Assembly: GCA_024138025.1 (NCBI GenBank)
Contig: JAMXBD010000058.1
Coordinates: 2,046,001-2,110,000, forward strand
DNA from: Combretum micranthum
Lineage: Eukaryota > Streptophyta > Magnoliopsida > Myrtales > Combretaceae
Direction of reading: 5' to 3'
DNA length: 64,000 nt
In this document: one piece after another, positions 11,707 through 24,159 of the stretch
How the letters are laid out: each line of letters starts with the position of its first letter
Numbering within the stretch: position 1 is the stretch's first letter
Notes under the pieces: generated by a model
The model's input: only the letters and a program-made list of their open reading frames with translations
Databases searched by the model: none
What the model was told of the DNA's origin: nothing
Translations under genes and position numbers: made by a program

Positions 11707-12755
11707 ATGGCAAGCTATGGTTCTGCAATTCTATGTGCAACCTTAGTATTGCATTTGGTGATGCCAGGTATGGCAACAGTGTACACTGTAGGAGACACTT
11801 CTGGTTGGGTCATGGGTACCGATTATAGCACGTGGACCAGTGACAAAACGTTTGCGGTTGGTGACAGCCTGGGTATGTATTCACAATCACCTGTTTTTCT
11901 TGTTTTTGAGATGTAAGCATGAAATATGCATGCTTATATTTTGTAACATAAACATTTAAAGTTGATCCTGGGTTTTGTCCAAAATTTTTCGTTAGTATCA
12001 ACGAAGCTACTAGTCATAGCAATGTGGTTGTAAGTTGTCTCCATGTATGTTGACCACATTATGTCTAGGGATCCATCAATTATTTTTCTTTAAATCAATT
12101 GTTGATAGTTGAAATCATATAGATAAAAATAAATAAATAAATAAAGTTATAACGATATCATAAAATATTTCGAAAACCTATCAGCTATAGATATTGTAAA
12201 TTGACGTAAATTTAGAGATGAAAATAGAGATACTGTAATTTAATAGTGAAATAAGGAATATTGCTCGATATTTAGTCAAAAGTATGTAAAATGCCGATTA
12301 TTAAACTATTTTAATTATGTGAATTATATATGTTGATAATGATAGTGTTCAACTACGGTGCTGGTCACACTGTTGATGAGGTGAGGCAAAGTGATTACAA
12401 CAGTTGCACTGCTGGAAACTCCATCTCCAGCGATAGCAGCGGCGCAACCTCCATCCCCCTCAAAACTGCTGGGACACATTACTTCATTTGTTCTGCAGCA
12501 GGCCATTGTAGCAGCGGCATGAAGCTTGCCGTGACGGTGAAGGCCGCCACATCTTCTTCCACAACCCCATCATCATCAGGAACTACACCTTCTAGCACCA
12601 CCCCTACATCAAGCACCAAAAATACGACTGGCACGGCAACACCCACAACTACAACCTACACACCTGAAGCTGATTCAGCATCAACTAGCCTTATGTCCCC
12701 ATTTGTTGCCTTCTTACTTAGCTTTGTGGCATTGTATGTTTTGGCTCTCTCGTAA
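11707..12755 (+). CDS. Uclacyanin-type phytocyanin (blue copper protein), probably GPI-anchored
   Basis: Small type-I copper protein of the plant cell surface, thought to carry electrons or act in wall and redox processes; its partner is unknown. Two exons, 11707-11872 and 12346-12755, give 191 residues. Residues 1-23 are a signal peptide ending GMA. The plastocyanin-like domain follows (about 24-123), starting [11 protein letters not shown]. Copper ligands are His63 (GAGHTV), Cys104 (FICS), His109 (AAGH) and Met114. The Met marks the uclacyanin group, as stellacyanins have Gln there. Cys76 and Cys110 would form the usual disulphide. A Thr/Ser/Pro-rich stretch (about 124-165) resembles arabinogalactan-protein glycomodules. 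The hydrophobic tail at 170-191 fits a GPI-anchor signal. All key residues are present, and frame and splice sites agree. The start context AGAATGGC is good. This is the only intact host gene in the window. Confidence 0.93.
11873..12345 (+). other. Intron of the phytocyanin gene
   Basis: A 473-base, AT-rich GT-AG intron, donor GTATGT and acceptor TGATAG. It splits a valine codon after its first base (G at 11872, TG at 12346), joining VGDSL to VFNYGAG. A single intron at about this point is usual for phytocyanin genes. Reading through the donor gives a stop at 11914, so splicing is needed for the copper site. Confidence 0.9.
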
Positions 12756-12944
12756 TTAGTTTATTTATGCCGGAGTTTTTTAACACTCCCGCCAGGATAG
12801 AGGCAGTGCATGCATTTGTTGTGTTCGCTTCTTTATTTTAATTTGTTGTGGTTGTAGACATTATATTTATTACATTATATATTTAAATTCTAATGATTCT
12901 AATGCAATAAGTTTTTATTCCTCCGGTTGTTGCTATCTTAAAGC

Positions 12945-12946
<2 letters not shown>
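12756..12946 (+). terminator. 3' untranslated region and likely poly(A) site
   Basis: AT-rich with several TTTGTT/TTGTGT-type upstream elements. AATGCAATAAG at about 12900-12910 may act as the near-upstream signal, with cleavage near 12920-12940. This is placed by composition only. Confidence 0.45.

Positions 12947-12985
<39 letters not shown>
12947..12985 (+). repeat. 39-base A tract
   Basis: An uninterrupted run of A starts 192 bases after the phytocyanin stop codon. The gene keeps its intron, so it is not a processed copy. The tract may be a grown homopolymer, or the tail of a lost retroposon. Confidence 0.95.
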
Positions 12986-12987
<2 letters not shown>

Positions 12988-13330
12988 AAAAGGCCTAAAT
13001 AATTGACACGAAAACAAGGACATAAAGTGTGTTGTATAACTGCCACAAAGAATTTTACTTACGCATGCTAATTTAGATGACGTGCCAAACTGAGATTTGG
13101 AGATTCAATGTCCCACTCTCACCTTGGCCATAAATGTGTATTATTGGGTTCATTATTAGGTGAGTTAGGTTGAACAAATGTCAATGTGCATTTGCTGATT
13201 TTTACTTCATCAATATATGATCGGTTTATTGAAAAAGGAAAAAAGAAAGAAAAAACAGCGACATTTTCACGTTGTTGTGTGCGGCGAACTTGTGGCAACT
13301 CACTTTAATATTTTCAAACCTAATACTATT
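12986..13330. other. Intergenic, no feature seen
   Basis: Right edge of the gene island. No open frame or repeat boundary recognised before repeat C begins. Confidence 0.5.
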
Positions 13331-15250
13331 GTATTTTAAAATTTTATTTATACTTTGCAATGCCCTAAGTTGGAGGTATTATAACTCGCCACGTGTTTTC
13401 TCTTATTAAGAACATGCTAAGACTATTAAAGCACTAAACCACAAATATATCAAATTTAATCACCAAACACACAATTGGTTTACTTTAAGGCATCTTGTAA
13501 AAAATAATCCTTAATGATCATGAACTAATAAAAATCTAAAACAATATGTCATCATAAATAAAAACCTGACAAACTATTTGCATAAAATTTTCAACAATTA
13601 ATAATAATCTTAAAATCCATAAAGTCTTCCATATCTTTCCACTAGGTCTAACGCTCTAGATCTACGAGTCATCAGCAAGATAGTCAATGTTAACCCCGAA
13701 AACTTTCATCATACGATACGACCCTAGACTAGAAATTATGGGTTGACTAGTAGCCCTAGGAGTTAATTAGAAACCCTAGATTAGATAGATACTTAAGTTT
13801 GATCGGTTTGGGACTCATAAACTTTATAAAAGGACTTCTTTAACCCCAATTGATTCCAAAAACAAGATTTCATATTCCGAGTTAATAATTGAGGTTGTGA
13901 TCAAAGGAAACTTCAAATCCTAAACCCGAATCCTTGTCAAACAGACAGATTATATAGGAAAACCTAAATATGGGTATTAAGTGATTACCTTAGTATTCAA
14001 TAAAGACCGGGAATTAGAACAAAGTATAGTAATGAACCTATATTTGGATTGGAACCCTAAAATTTGAGAGTTCTAATCAATAATAAACTACATTGATAAG
14101 ATTTCATAGTGAGTATCCAAATCTAATATATATAACTAATATAGCCTATGTATTAGTAGTTATATTATGTAAATGACCCAATAGGGTTTTAGTTAGAAAA
14201 TTGTGATCTTAAGACAAACTGTTAGGATTATAAATACCCAATAAAAACATAAACTGATGTATAACTTGAGATATAGACCTCCAATACAAAATTGAATCAT
14301 ACTAATATTCGAATTAGGGTTTTCTAAAGCTCTTGGAGCCTGAGACGAAAATTGACCCGAAAAGCTTATAAAACCTAAATCGCGTAAGATAAATTTTTCT
14401 TAAACAATTAGATACGTATTACAACTTAAATTTGTACTTTTTGTTAAACTAAACCTCTTGTAGGATCCATCAAAGACCTTTGTATATATATTTACATATA
14501 TAAGCGAAAATATACCCTAATAGTGTAATAAACTACCCGAAAACTTAACTAAATAATATTTAACTACTATATAATATATATAATCTCAGCTTGCTGGAGA
14601 CGGTTTCCACTTGTTTTGGAGGGCTGAGATCTTCTTAATTTTGGTGAGCCGAAAGTCCTCCAACTAAACAATGTTAAAGTCAATATGAATCTAACTTCAG
14701 CCAATGCAAATCGGCCAAATCACCCCTCATATTTATGATAATCAAACAAGGAATGGAATGGACAACAAACAAGAGCAATTCGTTGGAAATTTAAAGAAGA
14801 AACGCGGCCGAAACATCACCTTCGTTATATATATATATATATATATATATAAGCAAACGAACTTAGATGGTTAAGCAAATGAACTCCAAACTTTCCCAAA
14901 CTTTCCAGAATACAACTATAGCTTACTAGGATTCGAACCAACCCAGAAGACGAATTTTAAACGCTCATATCCATCCAGTTCGAAATTTCAAACGAAAACC
15001 TGGAAAAACGCATGAAAAACAAGCTTGAGGTAAGTGATTTTATTCCGCGAGTTTTCTTTCAGTTTTAAGGATTGAAACTAACTCTTAGACATCTTAGGAA
15101 GCTAACCAAGGCCACTAGGAGCTTCGAATTTCATCGGAAAGTCACAACGAAGGTAATTTTCCCAAACCCTAGCCGAACTTGATGATCCGAATTCATGGAT
15201 AACATGTTGTTTTATGTAGTTTTTCTTGGATATTTAGGTTTCTTAGGTTC
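13331..15250 (+). repeat. Repeat C, copy 1
   Basis: Direct repeat of 19254-20420. Shared landmarks in order: a TTTATTTATACTTT start; TTCTAAAGCTCTTGGAGCCT here against TTCTAAAGCTTTTATAGACT there; an AATCGCGTAAGATAAA-type string; then GAGGTAAGTGATTT against CAAGTAAGGTAAGTTAAATT. Non-coding, with boundaries approximate. The ordered GGTAAGT and later AG sites look like an exon-intron leader. Probably part of a large LTR or of another non-coding element. Confidence 0.4.
14826..14851. repeat. (AT)n microsatellite
   Basis: About 13 AT units inside repeat C copy 1. Confidence 0.95.
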
Positions 15251-15304
15251 CTAAGAATTGTTTAGATCCAAAATCCAGACGTTTTGACGTCGGAATTCAT
15301 CGGA

Positions 15305-15390
15305 ATTGGCCGCGGCTCATCGGGGAAGACGATGAGCAGTGCTCCCCGATGAGCACGGGCTGGGTACACGGGCGTGTACAACCCGTGTAC
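15305..15390. repeat. GC-rich inverted block
   Basis: A GC island in AT-rich surroundings, holding two short palindromic pairs: CGGGGAAGACGATGAGCA with TGCTCCCCGATGAGCACGGG, and TACACGGGCGTGTA with CCCGTGTACC. It could form hairpins. It lies where repeat C meets the B-type sequence and recalls the GGC-rich blocks in the LTRs further right. Confidence 0.6.
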
Positions 15391-15399
15391 CTCTCGGCC

Positions 15400-15897
15400 A
15401 ATTTAAAAAAAAAAAGAAAAAAGAAGAAAAGAAAAACGAAACTAAATAAATATAATTATATAATAAATATTAATATAAGTAATTTTGGAACTTTTAATAT
15501 TTTTCCTGCATTTATGTATTTTCTGGAATAATAATAATATTAAATCCGAAACTATTTATTTATTTATTTAAATCTAAAGATAAAATTATTTTTCTGACTT
15601 TATTAAATAGAGGATGTTTTAATACTTAATCTATTATTATTAATCTAAAAAGAATTTTTTTGAAATGTAAATTACTTAATTAAGTAATTTCCGCATAATA
15701 AGTTTTTAATTATAATTATTAATAATCTTAATATTATTAAAAGAATTTTGCTAAAATTTTTCGAAAATATTATTTCTGAAAAAAATATAAATATAAGACT
15801 TAAATTACTCTAGTAATAATATTAATTAAAGTATAAGACAATTAGTATAATTACTAATGTGGTGGAATATAATTATTCTATCTAACCTATTTTCGGA

Positions 15898-15954
<57 letters not shown>

Positions 15955-17691
15955 TTTGGTACTATTATTGATGATAATTATTAATGTTTTTATGATTTTC
16001 GAAAAGAGAAAAATAATTTCGAAAATAGTTATAATTAAGTTAATAAATTCTTTTATTAGTGAGTATGTTTTCATAAAAAGATATATATATGTGTAAATTA
16101 TGAGTTAGTGAATACTTTGTATATACTAGAATATTTATATATAAATAGATAACAATGGAAATTTAAATACTCCAAATTTGTGAGTATAGGAACATCTATA
16201 CTCTATAAGAAAATTTTATTAAATAATTTAAAGGAAAACTAATATTTTTAGACAATAAAAATGAATTAACGAAGTTATTAACTTTCCAAATACCCAATTG
16301 ATAGATTCACATATCCAACCAGAACCAATACAATAAAACTGTGAGTACAAGGAAGTAGAACTTAGAGCTATTTCGAAAGAATTAGCTAAGAATAAAACAG
16401 AGACCCAACAAACCATTAAGACATTTAAATATTCATAGAAACTAAATTATATAGTCTGGAATTTTAATATTTATATTATTTATCTCAATAGATGACTCGG
16501 GTATTGGGAAGGACCTACCTGTAGATTACTACGATTAATTAGGATGGGCAGGTGAGTGACTCAGTCTTATTACATTGGTTGTGCTTGTACTAGTAGTGAA
16601 CCTGAAATAAAAAGATAATAAAAATTGGTGATCTATTTGAAATATGAAAGTTGTGTATTGTATTCCATTGATTGCCATGTTACTCTAAAATAAGTGATAA
16701 CACAATTGCATGTATCTTGATAATGTATGTAGTATCTAATTGAGTGTCTGTATTGCTTGATCACCCCCAAATTGACTAAAAACTACTGGTACCATAATGG
16801 AAAATAATCATGTATTACATACTATGCATAAAAAGTATTGAGTAAGTGGTAGCCTACTACGTGTTAGTTTCTCGGATCTCTGGTAATGCTTGAATTATTT
16901 AAGCCAGAGAGCTAGTAGTTAATTGCAAGATTACTTTTATTCTGTTAATACCATAGGAACTACATGGTAAACGAAGGACGCCGCTTATGGTATTACATGG
17001 GAATAACTAACACTTAGTGGAGTTTCTAAAGCTAAAATAGGAAATAAATAACGAAACATGATAAGCTTAAAGAGATAACTAAATTTGAGATTATTATTTC
17101 CTGAAAGCTTAGGTCTCTCCTGGGTAGGTGGACCATAGATTGTGATCCTTCAACCCCGATGGGAGGGCGTAAATCTTCATCCTGTTTGGATTCCGGGTTA
17201 TCCAAGCTTGTAATGTTCATTCGTGTGATTGATGCATTTCATATGATTGTTAAATAACTTGTATGTTATATGTATTAAGTTCTGGTTATTCACTGAGCTT
17301 GTGTTTTAGCTCACACTCCCACAGTCCTTTCAGGTTTACCTTGCGCCCCTGGCTCATTACTAGCAGGAGCATGGTCCCGGTAAGAGATTAGAAGCCAGAA
17401 GTCTAAAGTAGCATAGGATTAGAACATCTATATCTGTAGTAGTCTTTTGATGCATTTAATATGTATTAGAATCATCAGTTAAGGTTGTAAGGAATTATGA
17501 AGCATATGATCTGTAATATTGTAGTTTGTAATAGTTGTTTACTAGTTTACATCTTATATATGTTTGTTTATTCCATCTAAGCAACTAAAAGATCCTGTTT
17601 TTGGAAATCATGTCATTCTTAGAAGGTAAACTAATGATGGTAATCAAGTGATTCTTGATTATTATTATTAGAATACCCTCGGGGCGTGATA
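15400..17691 (-). repeat. Family B repeat, arm and part of core
   Basis: On the minus strand from 17691 it begins TATCACGCCCCGAGGGTA, a variant of the TGTCACGCCCC end. The arm (to about 16480) matches 30741-29580 and 62658-63790. Shared landmarks are a run ending in GATCTTTTAGTTGC, and on the plus strand CAGGTGAGTGACTCAGTC-like and AGGAGCATGG-like blocks. The inner part is very AT-rich and contains the ATT microsatellite. No coding capacity. The left limit is uncertain. Confidence 0.5.
15898..15952. repeat. (ATT)n microsatellite
   Basis: About 18 trinucleotide units. It produces a spurious poly-Asn frame on one strand and poly-Leu on the other, neither of which is a gene. Confidence 0.97.
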
Positions 17692-19253
17692 GTCAAGTCC
17701 ACTATCACCATCCCCATGATCTACATATAGATCATACACAAATAGATCATAAACAACTTTCTCTTCACATGTAGCCGAAAGATTAAAGGAATGAGCAAAA
17801 ACGCCCAGTACGTTATACCACAAACAAATACGCATGAACATGCCAACATACGTCACATACATTCCTACAACTAATGCAATAGGCACAAATTATTATCTTT
17901 AATCAGTGAAACAAATAGCACAATTTAGAATCATATGCGTCTAGTTCTAAACCCGGAATAACTCATGATCTCGATTCACAATCTTTATAAAATAGTTTGT
18001 ATACAGTATATTGATGTTGGGTACTCTCCACACATCGTTGCGTTCTCCATATGGACAGGAACGACTCCTAATCTATCGGAATCATTTCCAAGTGCAACTC
18101 CACTAGGAACAACGCCACACAAGGATCATCAGGGCGCCTTGTTATATCACACTCTGCGTGGTCTTTACTAACCAAAGCCATACACATACAACATTCTTTA
18201 TAATTTATATGTCGGATAGGATTTAGTCATATTACTTTTCTAAACCTACACGCACAAGCAGCATGCAAGGTAAGGTCATACCTGGTATTGCTCCAACTCA
18301 AATCCACCAACAGAACTTCTTAATAAATCAAAACCCTAATCCAACAATTATCTTTAATCATAATTATATACGAAAACATAAACCCTATTATTCACCAATC
18401 TATATCAATAAGGATAACACACCTGCCTCCTTTTCCTCAAAATTAAATACAACTTTCAACACAATTCTTCCACAAATCCATAACTATCACCACAATACCT
18501 TCAATATACATATATTCCTCAATTAAACACTTTAACTATAATAACGAATAAATCTCATCGAACAATAAGATTAGATGAATTCTTACATACCTTGAATTTG
18601 TAGATTTCAAAATTGGAATAAGAATCCTAATCCATAATTCTCTTGAATTCATATAATAAATTGAAATCATAAACCTATAATCCTCAAATCGTAGTAATTA
18701 TAAAATCCCAAGAAAGATGTTACCTTTTTCTTTAAATCAGAGTCTCCCAGATCTCCAAGCACTCTAAGGTTTCACCATAAATCTTGGATCTCCTTCAAAT
18801 CCGTCGAACAGCTCGTATAAGATAGATCAAACTAACAAGAATGATTGAAAACGACTAGAGAAAGACCACTTACTTAGGGTTTTGCTAGGGGAAAAAGTGT
18901 AACAAGGTCGTACGGTTTGGTGGTCTATTTATAGAGGAGATTAGCTTTGAAAAAATGCAACCCTTGCTTAGGAAAAACGTCTGCATAGGCTGGCCAGTAC
19001 GCTGGTGGCCTACATGATACACCGGCGACCATCTTGCTAGCCTAAGTTCAATTTCCTTAGCAAATTTTCGAAACTTCAACACCGAAGCTTAGGCCATCAT
19101 CCATTATATTTAGGTTGGCGTTTTAGGAGTTAAAGCTGTTAGCTTAAGTGTCGGCCTAAGCTAAATTCGTCTTGTCATTCGCCCGTGACTTCCTCGTGAC
19201 CAAATTCATCCGTTCAAGGACAAAAATATACTTTTATGTATCACTATATTACA
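17692..19253 (-). repeat. Family D LTR (Tekay/Del-type), copy 1, possibly solo
   Basis: On the minus strand from 19253 it begins TGTAATATAGTGATACATAA, like the LTR at 60490, which follows a recognisable polypurine tract. TATA box at 18925-18934. The leader matches copy 2 in order, with donor-like sites at equivalent places (for example AAAAAGGTAA near 18720 and CCAGGTATGACCTTACCTTG near 18270). The 3' end abuts the family B terminus at 17691. No polypurine tract or pol sequence lies upstream, so this may be a solo LTR. Confidence 0.55.
18925..18934 (-). promoter_or_regulatory. TATA box of family D LTR, copy 1
   Basis: Minus strand CTATAAATAG. A GGC-rich block (18975-19035, with CTGGCCAGTACGCTGGTGGC and CACCGGCGACC on the plus strand) lies directly upstream in LTR orientation. 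Confidence 0.55.
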
Positions 19254-20883
19254 ATTTTACCTTTCATTATGAATTATTTATTTATACTTTACATACTTCT
19301 TACTAACTGTAGATACACGAAACATCTAATGTAAACCCCAAGACTTTTCATGCCATTAAAAATAGATAGAAATACAAGTATAAAATAGGTGGTCAATGTA
19401 AGATTCAATAAAGACCCTAGAATAAGACCACAAGTAGTTATGAATCTATATTTATTTTCAAACTCTAAAACAAGATCCTCTAGATAGTAACAACTACCAA
19501 AAAGAAAACTTCGTAGTTGATATCGAAAACTCAAAATATAGCAACGACTAAGATATGATTTCAAGCGCATTAGAAAGTAAATAATCAATAAAACTAATAG
19601 TTAGAAAACGATAATTTGAGGATAAACCATTAGGGTTATAAATACACAATAAGAACAAGCATAACTAACATCTGGACTCCAAATAAATATTTGGATCACA
19701 CTATTGCTCTTGGTAGAAAGTTCTAAAGCTTTTATAGACTGAAACCATAATTGGCCTATTAAGCTTAAAAACCCTAATCGCATAAGATAAAACCTTAAAA
19801 ATAATTAATCATGTAAAATTCAAAACTCAAAGTTGAACTCAATGATAATCTAGAAAATTTAAAGAAGCTTTAAATAAATTTTCAAAGATAGAACTCCTAA
19901 ATAATTGATCTAAATATACCCATTTAACTTAATAAATTATCCTAAAATTAAGATAATTAATTAATTAAATAATATTATATATATGTGTTAGGTGCAAATT
20001 GCAGAAGTATATAGCTGTGATTTCCTTAATTTGCACCGGCCGAAATGTAGAACAAATGAGTCAAAAGAAGCAAGAAAATTCAAAGAAAATTTGATGCAAA
20101 ACCAATCAAAATAATCCAAATCAACACCTCATTAATGCAGCTCATATCGTGCATATACAAGTTGGTTTGGTGGATGGAATTTGCTTATATTTGGCCAAAA
20201 TTTTGCACAACAAAACAAACACAAACACAACTCCATTAAACAAAGCTCCAACAAAACAACAAAAAGTTTAAGAAAGGATCAAGTAAGGTAAGTTAAATTT
20301 GTTTAAGTTAGTTTATATGTAGAACTTCAGCTTAAATAATGTTTCTATTAACTTAGGTTCGTATCAAGCTTTTGGGGAGGCTTTAACACATCAATATCAA
20401 CCCCTGTAAGGTAATACTCAACCTTAAAACCCTATTTATATATTATGATACATGTAAAAGCTAGGAAATCATATAATACGAGGATTATAAGATATTATAT
20501 GTATTGATATATCATGAATAATAGTTAACGATTATAAAATAACACATAGAAGTAGCTTAAACATTATTATAATGCATGTATGAAGTAAGAAAAAATAAGA
20601 TATGAATAGAAGAAAAATGAGAAAGAAGATGAATAGTACCTACATCAGCCCTATGCTGGTGACAGTTCCCAAAGCCGGCAACGTACAAGGATAGGTTGGT
20701 AGCTTTCAAGGCAATGTGCACTGGAACAGAAGCTAAATAATTTTTATTTTTTTTACGTAAAATGAACGATCGCCGGTGACATAGACTTCCTACACTGGCG
20801 GCATATGTTGTAAAGCTGGCAGCATTGGATGTTGGCGTACGTGCAAAATTTTCCTGGACGAAGTTTGTTTTGTCCATAACAGT
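19254..20883 (+). repeat. Repeat C, copy 2
   Basis: Second direct copy of the repeat at 13331. A GGC-rich block (20645-20840, with AAGCCGGCAACGTAC and ACACTGGCGGCATATG) lies at its right end, in the place where copy 1 has the GC-rich inverted block at 15305. No coding capacity seen. It ends at the AT microsatellite next to the family A end. Confidence 0.4.
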
Positions 20884-20908
20884 TATATATATATATATAT
20901 ATATATAT
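20884..20908. repeat. (AT)n microsatellite
   Basis: About 12 AT units directly before the family A terminus at 20909. Confidence 0.95.
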
Positions 20909-22280
20909 TATCACGTCCCGAAGGGTACCCTAAATGTGGCAGTCCGCCGTATACAATATTAAAGCCTAAGAATGACCACCTCAGTCACGCGAAGACTTCC
21001 CTACTATGTACAAGGCGTCTAACACATAAAGGAGACACATCGGAATGATACATTTTATGTTGATACAATTGAGTAACAATGTAAAGGAAATTCAATTTAC
21101 TATACTCTAGATACAAATCACTATACTTCATATACGAATCGCTATACTTCAAAACACAAATCATTAATAGTTCAATTACATTCATCCACAGACTTCCCTA
21201 CATAAAATATTACAAGGCAAATCATAAAAATCTAGCTGATAACTTCAAACATTCTTATTCATTGCCGAAATCCTGGAGTCATTCCCGGCTCCAACCAATT
21301 CGGTCCCCACTTTGCATTCTTGAAATAACCTGTTCATTTAAACAACTATTGGGGTATAAGATACACTAGCTTAGTGAGAATTCTCTTAATTCCGTACCAT
21401 AACAAACAAGTTAAAATCAGTCATATGCTATAAATGAACAAACACGTAAGCAAGCAATTATGCATGGGTATCCGGAACCCACAACAGAACGGATTTACGC
21501 CCTCCGTATCTTGGGTTAGGAATGGCATTGAAGTCTACACGACCGCATCTAGTCCCCAAGCCCTCGGCTCTTAGCACTCGACTCGGCTAGGCTCATCCAA
21601 GGGATGCATCCACATGAGCCTTAATACCCCTGAATGAACTCTGGCACCGGACTCGTTATCCAAACGAGTCATCACGGACCATACCGATCGACCTGTGTAG
21701 GAGTAGCATGCTACCAATGCAGTACCTCCGATGCGATGCATGACCAATTTAATTTTTGCTTAGGTCAAAATATTTATACATTCTTTAGAGTGACTAGCAA
21801 ATATCATACACATAACAGGAAGAATATGAACAGTGCAGTTATCCAATCGAATCATGGTTTCGATATGCTTTAGTATTCTTTGACATACATTCATCACAGT
21901 CTCATCATATATCCCATCCCCATTCATATCAATTTTTATCTTGTTCCTATAATTCTAATGCAACTAACTACAAGCACAATCAAGGTAACAAAATAAGGAG
22001 AAAACTCACTCGGCCATTGGACCACCGGTCTTCTAGTAATAATAATTCAGTGGCATGGAATCATCGATTTCGGAATCATCTAAAAAGGAAGAAATACTCT
22101 AATAAGTATTTCAACTCAAACTAATCCAAACGATCTTATACAAACTGTCAAATTCCTAATTCTCGTCCTAAGCGGAAATTCTAACTTAAAATGTCTATAA
22201 CTTGGTCATTTTAACTCGGAATCTTGCAAATTATATATCAATTTCTATCTACTTCGAAAGATCTATCTATTTCTAATATT
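20909..22280 (+). repeat. Family A left arm of copy 2
   Basis: Follows the same order as the arm at 4491-3080 read on the minus strand, including AATGACCACCTCAGTCACGC, ACAAGGCGTCTAAC, GGAGACACATCGGAATGATA and, at the inner end, the TCTATAACTTGGTCATTTTA block. Confidence 0.65.
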
Positions 22281-24159
22281 ATATTTAAGTTTTAAAAACT
22301 TTGAAGCTTCGAAAAGTTCGGATCAGACTAGGGTAGTAACAATTTCAATTTCCGAAAAATAGTTTTGTAAATGCTTAAAATGTTTCTACTTGTCAATTCA
22401 ATTATACATGCAATATGAATGATTTCCTAACATGAATGACATGAGATGAGCTTAATGTATGCATGAGCTTAATGATTTTTGCTAAAAGAAAGTTTTACAA
22501 CTTTTTACTTCGTAAGACCATAATAACAACTACTTATGAAAAGTCTAGTTTTCTAACTTTGATCATTTCCATTTGTCTTGGATTTATTAATTAAGAAAAT
22601 ATAATTATCTTTGTTAAAACCGAGTCTTTATCATATATATTACTTATGACCTTCATTTCTTCATAAAAATTTCTATTTTACACTTTATAAACATGTTTTC
22701 AAGTAGGGTTGATTCCGAAATCCGAATTTTATAGAAATTTGTTTTTGAGTGATTCCTTCAAATAGAAATCATTTGACATTTAGAAAATTAGGGCTCAATC
22801 ATACATAATCACTAAGGACTTCATTCTTACACAAAAATTTGCATTTTACACTTTGCAAATATGTTTTCCAATATGTTTTACTCAAAAATCTAAATTTTAG
22901 AAAATCCACTTTTTGAATGATTCTTTTGGGAAAAACTTGTTTAATGCATTAAAATTTAAGACTTTATGGTGCCTATTACTTAAGGACTTCATTTAACACA
23001 TAAAACTTGCAATTTGAGTTCAAATACTAAGTGATTACATATGCATCATCTCAAATTACGAATTTAACAATTTGATCACTAACTCAAAATTTTTCATTTT
23101 AATTCCATTACTTGTTTTACATATTACTCATGCCTAAACTCATTTTAACTTGTAAAAATCATTCCTTAAAGATACCTATTACCTATACCCTTCATTTTTC
23201 ACATAAAACATGAGTTTTGGAGTTGATAAATGGGTTTTAAAAATTGGTTTTGATTGGGATCCGAATTTACAAAATTCATTTTTGGACATATCTTTTGATA
23301 AAATCTATCTAAATTTATGAAAATCCATTCCTTACATATCCTATCCTAAGAGCCCTTCATTTATTGAATAAAAACTTTATTTTTGAGTTGGAAAACATGT
23401 TTTTAAACTAGGCCTTGGCCAAAATCCGAGAATAGAACTTTGTTTTGAAAATTAATCTTTGAAAATCATCTTTGAACCATATAAAATGAAGTCTTGATGC
23501 TATATATATATATATATATAATATATTAAGCCTTCATTTTCTTAAGTAAAAATTACATTTTGACACTTAGAAAGTGGTTTTTAAATGAGGGTTTTGCCAA
23601 AATACGAATTTCACAATTTTTTTCTAAGTTCAAATGTAAGATCTACACATAATATGAATATACACCTAAATGAAACCCATGAAAATAAACTTTAAAATCA
23701 TAGATCTAAACTTTCCTCATCAAAATCTTTCATTTATGTTATCTATACCTTAAGCCCTTCATTTTAAATGAAAAATACACATTTTGAAGTTGAAAAACAA
23801 CTTTTCTAAATATGGTTCCATTTTCATCCGAATTTTTAAATTTTTTTTTGTTGAAAATAAAATAGATCTTGAGTTTTCTAAAACATTTCTACTATCATCA
23901 TGCTACTACAACTCATCCATGAACATAAAACAAAGTCTAATGCATTTTATGAACTTAAAAGTCTAGATCTAGTTTTCTAAACTAGTTTTAAATGCATGAA
24001 CACATGTGGATGATGGATCTATGTATAAATCATAAGAAATAACAAAAATAACAACTCAAATAACTAGATCGATGGCATAAACGAAAACCAAAGCAACAAA
24101 AATTTAGATCTACAAAATATATCAACTTTAAACAAGAAAATAGTTATGATACAAGATAA
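22281..24159. repeat. AT-rich inner part of family A copy 2
   Basis: Several loosely repeated segments of about 150-250 bases, each with a CTTCATTT word followed by a run like AAAANTTGCATTTTACAC. They look like old degenerate tandem repeats. The matching stretch of copy 1 (2450-2900) is much shorter, so copy 2 has expanded or copy 1 has lost units. No gene. Confidence 0.4.

Noticed and set aside
12330..12345. ATG at 12330 as an alternative start of a shorter phytocyanin
   Set aside because: It is intron sequence; splicing to exon 1 gives the signal peptide and the complete N-terminal beta strands expected for the family.
15826..16096. Open frames coding for poly-Asn (minus) and poly-Leu (plus)
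   Set aside because: Produced by the ATT microsatellite at 15898-15952; no conserved sequence around it.
18263..18526. 87-codon plus-strand open frame
   Set aside because: Antisense to the family D LTR leader; Asn/Ile/His-rich composition typical of AT-rich non-coding DNA.
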